DNA from: Rotaria socialis | Taxonomy: Eukaryota > Rotifera > Eurotatoria > Philodinida > Philodinidae | Length of the DNA stretch: 64,000 nucleotides | Direction: 5' to 3' | Assembly (NCBI GenBank): GCA_905331475.1 | Contig: CAJNYU010002210.1 | Location: 117,313 to 181,312, forward strand | Part shown: one piece after another, positions 10,265-22,622 of the stretch | How the letters are laid out: each line of letters starts with the position of its first letter | How positions within the stretch are numbered: the stretch's first letter is position 1 | Program-made: the position numbers and the translations under genes | Notes under the pieces: model-generated | Seen by the model: only the letters and a program-made list of their open reading frames with translations | Databases searched by the model: none | What the model was told of the DNA's origin: nothing

Positions 10265-13200
10265 CTATAAATTATAGCAAAAGTATGAAAAATTCTTCAG
10301 AGAAGTCATTACAAATAAAACATCTCTCTTATCATTGAAATTTCCCCCTCCAGTTTCGTGGATGTCAGTAAAATTGTTTGTAATTGTTCTGATGAACATA
10401 TTCGTTTTGTAATATTCTTCTTAGATATTTCATTTAGATTTTTGATAAGAAAATATTTATAGACAAAAATTTACTTTGATTATGATGAATAGTTTCATCA
10501 TGAATGATTTGTTTTCGTTGTTGATCTGGAGAAGAATCATTCATTGTAGAATTCAATTTCATTGATTGTTGTTTTTGTGAATATTTCTTTTTTGACATTT
10601 GTATTGATTGACTTGTTTTATCTTGTTCATTATTATTATTAATAATGATATTTGATGATCGTTGTCGATTTGAACATTCAACTTCAATGCGTTTTACTAA
10701 ATATTAAAAAACAAGAATAAAAAAATTTTCATTTCTCTAATAACAAAATACAAAAAAAATTGAATTAAACACCTGATGATGTTGACAGTTCGATTCGATT
10801 ATCTTTTAGAGAGCAAAAATAAATAAAAATAGCCACAAATTTTTGCGTGAGCAAATACATCAATCGAAAAAACCCAACTTACTCAAATCTGTATAAGAAT
10901 CTTGAAGAGCTGCCATTGCATTTTTTTCTATGAATGCTAAATGAACAAAAAAATATTTGACAATTATCCGCATTTTTATTCCAAGAAACTTTTAATAAGG
11001 CTTGAATATAATCAATATTTTGATGAGATTATTCTTTCAAGATGTAATCATCGTTATGCAACAAGAAAGCGCAGAACAACCATTGATAAAAGAATTCTTT
11101 TCGCAAAATAGGTAGAAAAAAAGATATCAGGTGGTCATAATGGTGTGATTCAAGTAAATTTTCATTTCATCCAATAAGAATAGTCATTATTGAAAAAAAT
11201 TAGAAAGAGAAAGAAAAGCATATTTGTTCAACTTACATTTAATAATTATCATTAAACTTCTAACGTATCTAACTTCACAAGTAACTTTTAAATGTGATTT
11301 ATTGGGTCCAACTTGTACAAGACAATAACGAGATGCAACAAAAAAAGCATCTGCATATTTTATTCCTTCATTTCGAACTTCTGTATCTACTATATAATGT
11401 GATTTTGATAATTCACAAATAATAACCTATTTATAAATAAAATTAATTAACAATAAAAAAGAAACGTTTTTCGTTTTACTTGTTTTTCATTTGAACAAAT
11501 CGTTGTTTCACCAAACACTGCAGTGACACTAACTTTATAAGTGCATACACGTTCACGTTTTCCTGTTTTTTCATTTATTTTCCATTCATCAGTATGAAAA
11601 TCTATAGGAAAAGCAAACAATTCAAATAAATAATAAAAATCAAGTAAAACCTTTTATACGACGTGATTCATGATAAGCATTAACAAAATCATTTTCACCA
11701 AATAAATAATCAAACAGACGTTCAACCGATAATGAATATGTTCGATCAATTAATTGAGTAGCTAAATGTGATTCACATGAACATTTCGATAGATAATTCC
11801 TTTCTATGTTTTAATAAACAAAAGAAAATATTAGAAAATTTTCAAAAAAAAAATACATCTAAACAAATGAAAACAAACCTTGAACTGCTTCCATCGATGC
11901 TAAACAATTTTCTTGTCTTTTTGTATTTGAACTAGGCTGACGAATAAGTGTATTTGAATTTGCTTCTTCACCAATAGGTATCATAGATTCGTTATCATCA
12001 TCATTGTCATTATCATTATCGTCGTCTGTTGGACGTCCTCCACGAGATGATAAACTAGAACGATCGTCTATTTCTTCTTTTTCACTAGACTTTGAACAAA
12101 TTGAATTCGGAGTTACACTCTAAATAGAAAACAAAAAAAAGTTTCAAACTATTTTGAATTTTAGTCAAAGGAAAAATGAGAGTAAATATAATCTTTTGTT
12201 ACATTCTCTCGAATGGCAATTATCATTTGAATTATAACTATACGAAAAATGAGAAGAAAGTAAGAGAATCCGTTTCTCTTTTGTATGATATACTTTATAA
12301 TAGCCAAGATTTTCTTGAAAATATTCTCTAATATAGGACATTGACTCACTTATCTATTTTACTTCTAAAACATGAGACATAAAAGATACTTACCAAGACA
12401 ATATTTGACAACAAAATTCATTAAAAAAAAGACAGAACAAGAACAGTTGTCATCAAAGATAAGTTTAGTTGAGAATCGTAAGAGTTACGGGTAAAACAAC
12501 AACAACAATAAAAGAAATTTATCTTACACAATATTTTTCATTTGTTTCATTTTTAGTTAGTTGTTTCGATAAACTTTTATCAGGTGTAGAATTTGTTGAT
12601 TGTTTATTATATGTATCTTCTTCGTCAGTCGTCATATCTAAATCATTTCCGTAGCTTTGATGAATCATTGTCCATAGCTGCTGAGAAGATATTGGCTAGA
12701 ATATTATTATGATTATGATCATTAAATTTTAAGTGAAAGAAGAAAATAACAAACTTGATCAATTGACACGGTTTGCCATATTCGAAATATCATTGCATAA
12801 GTTTTATCACGTGTGGCAAAACTTGAAAAAAAATATCTTTCATTTTTATTTGTTTTTATTTCGATTGCATTTGGAATAACTTTTGCTGTTTTTTCTCGTG
12901 TTAGAGAAGAAATATCTTTAAATTTTAAACATAAACTTGTTTCCCATTTAAGAAAATTTGCATAAAAACATAAATAATTTTGTGATATATACATTCGACC
13001 TTGTATTAAAATTTCTTTTTGCCATGCACATGAATAATCTTTATTATAGAGACAAGTTATTTTTTCTAAATAAATTAATGGTTTCATATCTTCTTACCAA
13101 CAATTAGACGTTCATCATTCGGTAAATCTTTAAATACTTTTCGAAATTCTTCATTTCTTTGACGATAAGTTGATTGAAAAGGCTAGAAAAGAATAGAAGA

Positions 13201-16116
13201 AAAGAAAATTTATTATTTAAAAGAAAAAAAATAAACAGTAATTAGAATGTTTAAAAGCATGGTATTGTTTGTTTTTAACTCTATTTTGATGGATAAATCT
13301 AAATAAATATTGAACGAAAAGCGAAATGAACGGAATTATATTAATATTTCAATTGGTATGAGCAGTGAAAATCCTATCCGATACTTGACTTTCGAAGCTA
13401 CTGTTAGAAAAGCATTTGTAGCTGTTGTTTTTACTGAACGCATTTGTGTTGAATCAGTAGAAAATGATTGATTGTTGATGTTAGTGGAAAGTGGAAAGCT
13501 AATAGATTTTGATGAGCGATTTACTTGTATTATTCGACGTCTCGTTTTTTTCGTTGAATTTTTATGTATAAACGAATAGTTCCTTGTTCGATCAGAATAA
13601 CGATGTGATTTAGTTTGCCGAACTGCAAATGATGATGATGATGATGATATATTATGAAAATTTCGTTCATTAGTCCATGAATGTCTTCGTTGTCTTCTAA
13701 TACGACGGTCTTTCAAAGGATTTTCATTTGTAAATGAACGAACATTTGATATTGCTGCTGATGCACTTGCTACAATATTTGGAGATCTTTTATTATTTGA
13801 CGATGGACTTGATAAACCAAAGCATGTACCAATTTGTGATGAAACACTTTGAAAATTTGACGACAATGAACTTGATGATGGATGTGTTGATAAAAATGAT
13901 TTAACATTATCACGCGATAATTTTTCATTTGATGAGCTTCGTCGTATTAATATTTCGTTTTTATCATTTTCAATCAATAGATTATTATTGTCTTTATCAA
14001 TTATATTTGATGTTATTGACAAACTTTTGCTATTTAGATCGGTTCGTATTTTCGTATTTCGAAAACTATTTGAACGAAGAAATAATCGAATTGTATCCAT
14101 TTTATGATTTCTTTTAACAAATAAATATCAGATAAACTATAACGAATAATCCATAAAAGAAACACCAAATTAAAACGCGAAACAACGTTTCTATATTGAT
14201 GCTTCGTTATGTCTATTACATTTTTTTGTCGTGTTCTTCTGTTTCTCTCTCTCTCTCTCTTTGATACCCTTTAGTTAGAAAGGGCCAAATCATTTTCTCT
14301 TTTTTGTCTTGCATGCATTTTATTTTTAAAAAGAGGCATTTTTATGTAGGCGAGAAATCGAAGTAATGTGCAATCGTAGGAGTAAAAATATCTATTATTG
14401 TTCTATTGTTTGACATTATTATTATTAACTCATAGAAAGAGATTGAAAAAAAAACTATAAGATATTTTTATACTAACAAATATTTAAAACCAAAAAAAAA
14501 TTTGCAGTTGATGTTAAAAAGAAAAAATTGAAGGAAATTGAAAAGACTTACATTATACCATGGCTTTTTCTTTTTTGTCGTTGATGATGATTTGTCTTGT
14601 ATTTGAGGTGAATTATTATTTTCCATGTTTTTTTTCAGATTTCGTGATGGTGAAAGTGATTTTTTGGAAGATTTTCTTTTTTTTTCAAAAGATGCATTAC
14701 TACTTATTGCTGATTCATTACTTGTTGTACTAGTTGATGATGATTCAAGTATACTTGGTCTTGTATAAGAAGAATTAATTGAAGAAAGATCTTCTAAATT
14801 AGTATTTATAACTGGTTCACTTTTATTTCTTCTATGATCGATTTTACGTTGTTTTGTTTGTAGAAATGATAATGATGATAAATTAACATTATCAGTTAGT
14901 TCATTTAAAAGTAAATTCTTTTCTTCAAATGATATATCATCACTTTGTGATGGAGATGTGACCATAAACATTTTTATATCTGATGATTCATTATTTGGAA
15001 GATTTCCGATAGCTTAAAGCAAAAAAGAAGAAGAATTCATTTTTTACATAAATATCCTTTTTTTGTTACCTATTTGTTTATTTGAATTATTTTCATTGCA
15101 TGACGGAATTATTTCTGAGAGATTCGATGAAATGTTACAAGTTTGAGATGAAATATTATTTTGTTGTTCTCGTGAACATGACGAAGGTACAATTGCCAAT
15201 TGGCTAGATTCTTCTTTTGGGAAACATTCCGATGAAAAGCTATTGAAGAAAAAAAAATTCATTTTAATTGTCATTGTTTTCATCAAAATATCAACTTAAG
15301 GAAAGAATAATTCCGATTAGAAGATCATTTAATGTTTCATTTTACCGAATAAAAATTATCAAATGAGAAAAACTAAATATTCTATTTAAAGCTGTTTTTG
15401 TTCATATTTTATTTCTAATTAAATTAACTCTAATCATCTTTATATTCAAAATATGATTATCTTAATAGATTAATAAAACCAACACAGATCTTATCCAATT
15501 TTAGAAATTCTCTTTTGTTTTTAAACATTTTCTCCATAAATATATTTTTGAAAACGTTTCGATTCACTTCAATAATTAAAAATTTTTTCATCGTTAAGAT
15601 AATTATTTTCCTATTAAATTGAATAGAATGAAGTCAGTGTACCTCATAAATATATATGATTAGATCGTTCGCAAAATTAGAACTTAATTCATCTTTCGAT
15701 TTTATTGTAAGCCAATAGATTTTCTTCGATATTTAACATCATATCGAGTCAACTCTAGATTTACGTAAGATGAATCGATGAGAATTTATGTATACTAAAA
15801 TCTTTTATGAAGAATTATAAATGAATAGAGAGATAAACTAATTCGTTTTTTCATTTTTTAAAATTTCATTTGAAAATTTTGATTTAAATCATTTGAATTC
15901 ACGTAAATATTGACGAATGACAATTGTGATTCATTTGTGCGTTGAAAAAATATTTGTAAAAGATAATTTTATATTCTTCGGTTTTTTTCTCAATTGAAAA
16001 ATCGTTGAAAAACGAAAGCGATAGACTTTTAAATGTTTTATTGAACTTTTGAATAAAATATTTTCTCACCTTAGAGTTGTTCCATCTAAAGGAATAACAG
16101 GTGGAATTTCTGACAT
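10265..16116 (-). CDS. GRAMD1: GRAMD1/Aster ER-plasma membrane sterol transfer protein
   Basis: Aster proteins move cholesterol from plasma membrane to ER at contact sites. Exons (minus strand): 16116-16070, 15239-15070, 15012-14552, 13182-13098, 13038-12755, 12695-12528, 12119-11879, 11803-11651, 11601-11480, 11426-11237, 10936-10883, 10802-10773, 10696-10475, 10419-10265; the frame is kept throughout, about 793 residues. The N-terminus is serine-rich and disordered. The GRAM domain runs from KPWYN|PFQSTYRQRNEEFRK through DYSCAWQKEILIQGRMY to IFRIWQ, as in vertebrate GRAMD1. The VASt sterol-binding domain has CSCESHLATQLIDRTYSL, VERLFDYLF and RYVRSLMIIIK. Family members end with a membrane anchor. 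None is visible here, and the last two or three exons are tentative. It lies directly downstream of TMEM30A on the same strand. Confidence 0.92.
13336..14100 (-). CDS. 254-codon Ser/Arg-rich frame inside a GRAMD1 intron, possible alternative first exon
   Basis: A long ATG-initiated frame in AT-rich intron sequence is unlikely by chance. Composition is serine-, asparagine- and arginine-rich (SSSSLSSNFQSVSS, RRIRRQRRHSW), like the disordered N-terminus of GRAMD1 itself. It lies in the 1.37-kb intron just upstream of the exon starting PFQSTYRQRNEEFRK. A weak donor (AAA|GTCAAG, near 13386) would join it to that exon in phase 0 and give an isoform with a different N-terminus. It could instead be a nested single-exon gene ending at its own stop. 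No domain was recognised. Confidence 0.45.
   Translation of the reverse strand: MDTIRLFLRSNSFRNTKIRTDLNSKSLSITSNIIDKDNNNLLIENDKNEILIRRSSSNEKLSRDNVKSFLSTHPSSSSLSSNFQSVSSQIGTCFGLSSPSSNNKRSPNIVASASAAISNVRSFTNENPLKDRRIRRQRRHSWTNERNFHNISSSSSSFAVRQTKSHRYSDRTRNYSFIHKNSTKKTRRRIIQVNRSSKSISFPLSTNINNQSFSTDSTQMRSVKTTATNAFLTVASKVKYRIGFSLLIPIEILI
14228..14262. repeat. CT-rich microsatellite upstream of the 13336-14100 frame
   Basis: Run of CTCTCTCT within a pyrimidine-rich tract, about 150 bp upstream of the ATG at 14100. It could be a core-promoter-like pyrimidine patch, but nothing else supports that. Confidence 0.5.
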
Positions 16117-16343
16117 ATTTATGCCAATCTAAAAAGAATTAATTGATAACGAATATTTATTTTATTTAGTTTTCAAGAAAAAAAACAATGGCATTTCATT
16201 TATTTTTTGTTCTGTGTATTTCATATTTATAAGACAAAAGCAAGAATAACGAACAAAAAATAATAATATAATAAAATAAAATAAAGATAAATATATTTAG
16301 TTTATTGAATCATAGAATTGTGTCTCTTGTATTTGAAACTGTT

Positions 16344-18237
16344 TTACATTGGAGGCCGATTTTGTCTAAATTAGAAAAATGGTTAAGTTTCTTTAGAATT
16401 TTGTGAAAACTTTTAATCAAAATAGAAAAGTAACTTGAGCTGAGTTGAGCAATAGCAAATAAAAACTAACGAAACAAATGATTATCTATTTTCACGTTAC
16501 GTTGTTGTTGTTATTATTGAATTATTTTTCATCGAAGACACTTGATATGATAATCGGTCCTTACTTAACTTAATTTAGTTTAATGTTTATTTCAAAGTCT
16601 TTTATTCATAAAATGATTTTATCAAAAATAAATACTTAACCATGATATAACTTATAGATTTATTTAAAAAGTCAATTAAAATTTTGAATAGTAATCTCCT
16701 ATTGATATGAGAGTTCTGTTAGATTTGAGAAATCTTTATTTTTTTTTGAATATTTCTATTTAAAATAAGCCATAAAACTAATCGAAATGTATTGTTATGA
16801 ATAATGGGAAATTAGAATTTGAGAACAAACAAATTATAATCTTACGTTTTCCATGTTTTATGAAGAATAAAAAAGACGACGAATGTTATCATACAAACAA
16901 TTCCAACAGCAATATAAGCCCAGCCAAGAAATGGATTTTTTCCTCCCATCCATGATGTTGTACTTATTATAAATTGCTTTCGTCCAGAAAAGCTTTTTAC
17001 TGGATAAGCTGAACGGAAAAGAAAAATTCTTCTTTTATCAAAACAACTCTAACTGCAACAAGATAAAAAAAGCGTACTATAAGTAACAGTAAGAGTATAA
17101 TTTCCTTTTGGTAAACCACCTTGAAATGATCCTGACGAAGGTCTTTGTAGTTTTCGATACAATTTTCTAAATGTTGGCATTGCAGCAGTTCTCATCCAAA
17201 CAATAAAATCTTCATTTTCATAACCATTATTATCAGTATTATTTGGATCTAAACCCCATGCTGTTATTTGCCAATTTGGTGGACGTAGATTTGCAGGAAA
17301 AACTATGGTAAGAAAAATAAGCTTTAAAAATAATTAAAATTAAACAATATTACAAGTTGCAGCATTCGATGGGTTTTTAAATTTAACAGCTTTATCTGTA
17401 GACCAAGCAATACCAAGATTTGTAAATGGGACACTTTCATTTCCATTGCCTTTATATGATAAGCTTAGTGAATCTAAATAATATCATTTAGCAATGCAAT
17501 TTTTAATCAAAAGAATAATAGAAAACCATTAAATCTTGAATTAGCAATAGCACCACATGGTGTATAACCACTTCCATTTGACATTTGTTGAAATGGTTGA
17601 CAATCACTGCTCACTGCACCTGTATTACCCAATAATTGATTATCATCACGTGATCTCACATAACGACGATGATTTTGATAATAATTGGTTAAGCCATAAT
17701 AAAAATAAACGTCACCCTAAAAATTATGATTTAAACAGATGCTGTCTTGAATAAAATAATAAACTTACTTCAAATGCTGTATCTAAAGTAAATTGTGTTT
17801 CACAATAACATGTCGTTCCATTATAATTTGCTGTTTCTAATACATCTGCACAGGTTACACTTGAATTAGTTGTACTCATACAATTGCTATCAGTATAATC
17901 AATATCATATTCAAGTACCTTTGATTTATCGAAAGTTATGTTGAAAAACTTTTAACAAATAAAAGAAGTTAATTCATACTCGTTCTGATGTAACAACAAG
18001 TACAATACCAATTGGAATAAATGTTAAACCAATAATTAAAAACACCGGTAGTGCTGTATTAGCAGTTATTATTGGTTGCCATGCAGGTAAACGTTGCTGC
18101 TTAAAAGCCGTATCTGTTTGAAAAATATTCATCGACAAGTCAAATAAATATATATATATATTTTTTTTTTATTTACCAGCTGGTTTTTTACTCTTTTGTT
18201 GTTCATGATCTTCTTCAGTTTCTCCTTGATTTGGCAT
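16344..18237 (-). CDS. TMEM30A: TMEM30A/CDC50A, beta subunit of P4-ATPase lipid flippases
   Basis: CDC50 proteins pair with P4-ATPases, take them out of the ER and support inward flipping of phosphatidylserine. Eight exons (18237-18177, 18113-17980, 17918-17769, 17716-17527, 17473-17354, 17302-17078, 17008-16846, 16365-16344) give 354 residues, the usual family length. Signatures are [14 protein letters not shown] just before the first membrane helix ([20 protein letters not shown]), a cysteine-containing luminal domain with N-glycosylation sequons, [20 protein letters not shown], and [20 protein letters not shown] leading into the second helix. The last exon codes only seven residues and a stop, after a 480-bp intron. 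The gene appears intact. GRAMD1 starts 228 bp downstream on the same strand. Confidence 0.96.
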
Positions 18238-20245
18238 GTTTTTTTTGTTCGATTTATCAATAAATTTTCTCTAAACAAAAAATTAAAATATTTACTCATC
18301 TATGTGTGTACGTCAAAATAAAAAAATAAGAACAGAACAAGTAACTAAAGGACAACATCATCACTTTTTTAATAATCATTTTAATCAATAAATTATAAGT
18401 ATATCAATATTTTTTATTTTTTATTTGCAATATTCTATTAATATTTTCTTGTCTCAAGTTTTTTAAATTATATTTTATTTTTAATTTCACCAAAAATCTA
18501 AAGCGACACATTCATAGATGTCATGCGCATTCAAGGTAATCAAAACGATCGCAACAACGCAAGAAGATCAAAAACGAAATTCAGACAATCGTTCTACTAT
18601 TCTGAAGTATTTCATGCATATTTTTGAACTACTATATTACTGTTTGAATAGAATATTTATCTTGCTTTCAATAATTGGTGATACTTCAAAAATGAATGGA
18701 GATATTCGAATGAAGGCACTTATGTTTACTTACTGACTTTTTTCATTTTTCTTCTTCTATGATGCATGCAGTAATCAACGATCAATCAACCAAATAATGA
18801 ATAATCCATCAGCTTTACCACCATCATATGATCTAAATAAGAACTTTCAACCTATTTGACGTCAGGTATTTCAATAGCTTAATCAATGTCATGTTGTATT
18901 GTCTAAAGTAAATCGAATATTAAATTTACCAAAAAAAGTACAATTGAAGATTGATTTAGCAGATGTTTTATCTAATGATTTGACATGAATTTCGAAATTA
19001 AAAATCAAATAATTATTTATTTAGATATTATTTTATATAATTTGCTCAATTATTTAGTATCATCATGAATAATTAATTATCCAAATGTTTTATTTCGACC
19101 ACAAAAATAATCGAGTATGAAAATAAAATTTACGTAAATGAAAAAAAGAAAACTAATATTTATTTACTTAGTTTCTTTGTTTACAAAATATTTGTCTTTT
19201 CTTTAACCCTTTTGGGATGGGGTTACTTTTTGAGATAAATAAAATTTTTCGAATCTTTCGTATGACATAGTTATGTCACAAGTAAAGAAAATACTTAGAA
19301 GAATGTGACAGTAGTGCTGGTACATGATCAGGGTTCTCTAAAAGATCAGACAAATATCACAAGAGACCCGAACAACTGAATTATGAGTTGATGCACAGTC
19401 ATTACGCATATATACGTGATCCGTCTCGGAGGGGTTAATGAGCATATTTATTTTAATTATTTAGTAATATAAATGATGATAATTCTCGAGTACTTTATTA
19501 TGCATCAACTGAAGCAGTTATTTCTGCAAGTGAACAAATGATGTTTATGGACAACGCCAGCTACTTCCGCTGATAGGAAATATAGGACGACTACGAAGCC
19601 TGGTGTTTAGTAGATTTTTTTTTATCATAAGTTCGATAAAGTTGATTTATATACCATTCGATAGAGAAGACAAAACTCTACAAACAGTGGTATTTTGAGC
19701 CTCTTTTGAAATTGTATCATTTGCACTAGACATATAATACTCGAAAATGAGGGATCCAGCATATAGCAATTTTCCAAGTATTGTCAGATATTTTGATATA
19801 CTTTTTAAAAGACTATGAATTCTTTTACCCATTATATACAGTGATCAATTCTTTATTTATTGGTGTAAAAAAAATTGAATTTTAAGTTATCAGAACAAAT
19901 CGAAACAGATTTCCGAATGTAATAGGGGCATGGTATGCGAAAAACGATATATTTCCAAAATGACTATATTATTTGGTTGGAATTCATTCTATTATCAAAA
20001 ATTGATAACAAATATATGTTTAGTAGTAAAAACTGAGTTAGACTTCGTATTAGATTAAGGGATCTAAACAACCAAATTTAGACATATAGTTAATTATTTG
20101 ATAAAGACTAATAGATAAAAATCAAAATGATAGTACAAATATAAGCGCTTCTCTTGACTCTAAACTTTTCCAACATTGTAATTAAAATTTAATTATCTAT
20201 TTATTTATTAGTTTTTTTTCTGACAAAATAAAATATTTCTAATAG
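18238..20245. other. Intergenic stretch with relics of an unrecognised gene
   Basis: Open fragments at 18797-18860 (NNPSALPPSYDLNKNFQPI, then a stop), 18890-18987 (VLSKVNRILNLPKKVQLKID, ends in a stop) and about 19468-19572 (VLYYASTEAVISASEQMM) look protein-like and lie in order on the plus strand, but stops and missing splice sites prevent a gene model. The remainder is AT-rich with nothing recognised. Confidence 0.35.
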
Positions 20246-20494
20246 TTATGTCCATTGTAAATAAATATTATCAGATATACGTTTAGTTGTAAATTGAATA
20301 AGTAATTGTTCATAATTAATCATTTTTTCTAAATTTTCAATCACTTGATCATCGACTGCTGGTGCATGAAAACATAATGAACAAATAAAACAAAAACTAC
20401 GATTATTAATCTCCTTCAGAATTATACATAAAAACAATTCAATATTCATATTATTTAAACGTTCCATTTCACAATATTCCATATAAGGACAAAT

Positions 20495-21524
20495 TAGAGT
20501 CCTGCAGGTTAAGACTTTTTTGTACCCTAACCCTGCCCTATCGTAAAACTTCGTACCCTTGTCCTACCCTGCCCTACGACGTTCTTACCCTAGCCCTACC
20601 CTGCCCTATAGACTTCGTAACCTTGCCCTACCCTGCCCTAGGGGCTTTGTACCCTTACCCTACCCTATCACAGAGATTTTTCATTTTACACCCTATCAGA
20701 TCCTTAGAGTTTCAGGTCCAAGTAAAAGTCAGCATGAAGTTTTNNNNNNNNNNNNNNNNNNNNNNNNNNNNNNNNNNNNNNNNNNNNNNNNNNNNNNNNN
20801 NNNNNNNNNNNNNNNNNNNNNNNNNNNNNNNNNNNNNNNNNNNNNNNNNNNNNNNNNNNNNNNNNNNNNNNNNNNNNNNNNNNNNNNNNNNNNNNNNNNN
20901 NNNNNNNNNNNNNNNNNNNNNNNNNNNNNNNNNNNNNNNNNNNNNNNNNNNNNNNNNNNNNNNNNNNNNNNNNNNNNNNNNNNNNNNNNNNNNNNNNNNN
21001 NNNNNNNNNNNNNNNNNNNNNNNNNNNNNNNNNNNNNNNNNNNNNNNNNNNNNNNNNNNNNNNNNNNNNNNNNNNNNNNNNNNNNNNNNNNNNNNNNNNN
21101 NNNNNNNNNNNNNNNNNNNNNNNNNNNNNNNNNNNNNNNNNNNNNNNNNNNNNNNNNNNNNNNNNNNNNNNNNNNNNNNNNNNNNNNNNNNNNNNNNNNN
21201 NNNNNNNNNNNNTAAACAATAGGCCATTGTTTTCCGTTCGTTGTTATTCTACCCATTCGATTTAGATTATGACATCACTCTTTACACTGTTTTTGATCAA
21301 AAAGATGTCAGAAATATATATTAAGTTCTACTCTATAAATTTTTTATTTGTATGAGCTACACCTTACTTATACCCTAAATATTTTTTTGTAACCTTACCC
21401 TACCCTGCCCTACGAGCTTTATACCCTAACCCTGCCCTGCCCTACGAGTTTTGTACCCTAGCCCTATCCTGCCCTGCAGGGCAGGGTAGGGTAGGGTAGG
21501 ACAAGGTTGACCTGCAGGACTCTA
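20495..21524. mobile_element. Non-autonomous hAT element with 8-bp target duplication
   Basis: The ends are TAGAGTCCTGCAGGT and its reverse complement, fitting the hAT end pattern. The target GGACAAAT is duplicated exactly at 20487-20494 and 21525-21532. The interior is built of CCCTACCCTGCCCTA-type degenerate repeats in both orientations, plus an unsequenced gap. No transposase reading frame is seen in the sequenced part. It interrupts the F-box-like gene on the minus strand. Confidence 0.88.
20744..21212. other. Assembly gap (469 N)
   Basis: Run of N inside the hAT element. Reading frames crossing it are meaningless. Confidence 1.
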
Positions 21525-22622
21525 GGACAAATGACCGAAATAAAATTAAAATTGTCAATATCATTGATTTCTTCAAGACACACTTTAGTAGTTTTACTTT
21601 GACATTTTATTGAACCAAGTCTACAAAGTTCTCTGACAATATATTGTGTTCTGTCATCTGATGATAATGAACAAAGTTTGAACGTAATTAAATCAGGTAA
21701 TAAACTAATTAATTGAATTAATACATGAACCGATGAATGCTTTTCAATAATAATTAAATGATAAATTTGTGTTATAGTTAATACACGTCTAGTTTTTTCG
21801 AATGGTATTTCACCATATGAAGAAGTAACAAAATTAGCCAATATTAAAGTAGTTGATGCTGAATATTTAATATTCTTATCATGTATAGAATCATACCATA
21901 TTTTTCTGAAGAAAAAAAACACGGAACAATTAATTTTCTGTAAAAAAAAATATTCATCGATATATTTGTATGGACAAATCATATATTCGATATCTGTATT
22001 ATCAATTTTAACATTAAATATCCATTTTCGCTCGATCCAAAATGTTGAAGAAAATTGATTTATTCCTCCAGAATATATTTCATATTGATTATCATTATCA
22101 ATACCATCATAATATATGAAATAGAATTTTTCTAATTCAGGATAATAATGTAAAATAAAATGTTCCCATCGATGAGCATCAAGAAGAATGATATTTTGTG
22201 AGCAACTAATAGATAAGATTTTTAAATTAGAACATGATTTATTTGAGAATATTTCTAATTTATGATCTTTATTTATCATTTCTTCATAATAAAATAAATA
22301 AAAATGTGTTTTTATTAAAATTGATGAAGAATGAAGAAGTTGTTGAAAACGAGAATTAAGTTTAGAAAATGTTTCAACTATTTCATCACCATTGAAATAA
22401 TCAAATATTTCATTAAAAAATTTCATTTGATAAATCTTCAATAGAAGTTATTGATTGATCTATTCAAATAAATATATCAAAATAATCTTATTTTCATTAG
22501 ATAAATAGCTTACTTCGAAATATCTTTTTTGGCTCATCTAATGTTTCATTGAAAATTAGTTTTCGTTCAAGTGTAGTCATATCTTTCGTATCGTTATGAT
22601 TGAGAAACATATATATATTTCA

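Larger units (their letters stand above)
20246..22580 (-). pseudogene. F-box-like gene, split by a hAT insertion and carrying a 1-base frameshift
   Basis: Exon 1 (22580-22514) codes MTTLERKLIFNETLDEPKK. Exon 2 begins at 22459 with SITSIEDLSNEIF, an F-box-like start. A run of six A on the plus strand (22415-22420) shifts the frame by one; with five, the protein would continue NEIFDYFNGDEIVETFSKLN. The frame then runs to 21533 (FNFISVICP), is broken by the element at 20495-21524, and resumes at 20494 as ICPYMEYCEMERLNN to the stop at 20246. Removing the element and one target copy joins the halves in frame. No leucine-rich motif is clear beyond the long hydrophobic repeats typical of this family. 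F-box proteins usually recruit substrates to SCF ubiquitin ligases; the function here is inferred from the N-terminus only. Confidence 0.75.

Noticed and set aside
12161..12654. Small frames on both strands between GRAMD1 exons
   Set aside because: They overlap introns or run antisense to exon 6 of GRAMD1, which explains the coding-like composition.
20559..21256. Long frames running through the N gap
   Set aside because: They consist mostly of unknown bases. The same applies to frames at 39730-40558.
20520..21480. Telomere-like CCCTAACCCT/CCCTACCCT repeats
   Set aside because: Irregular, present in both orientations, and contained within the ends of a hAT element with a target duplication. 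Not an interstitial telomere array.
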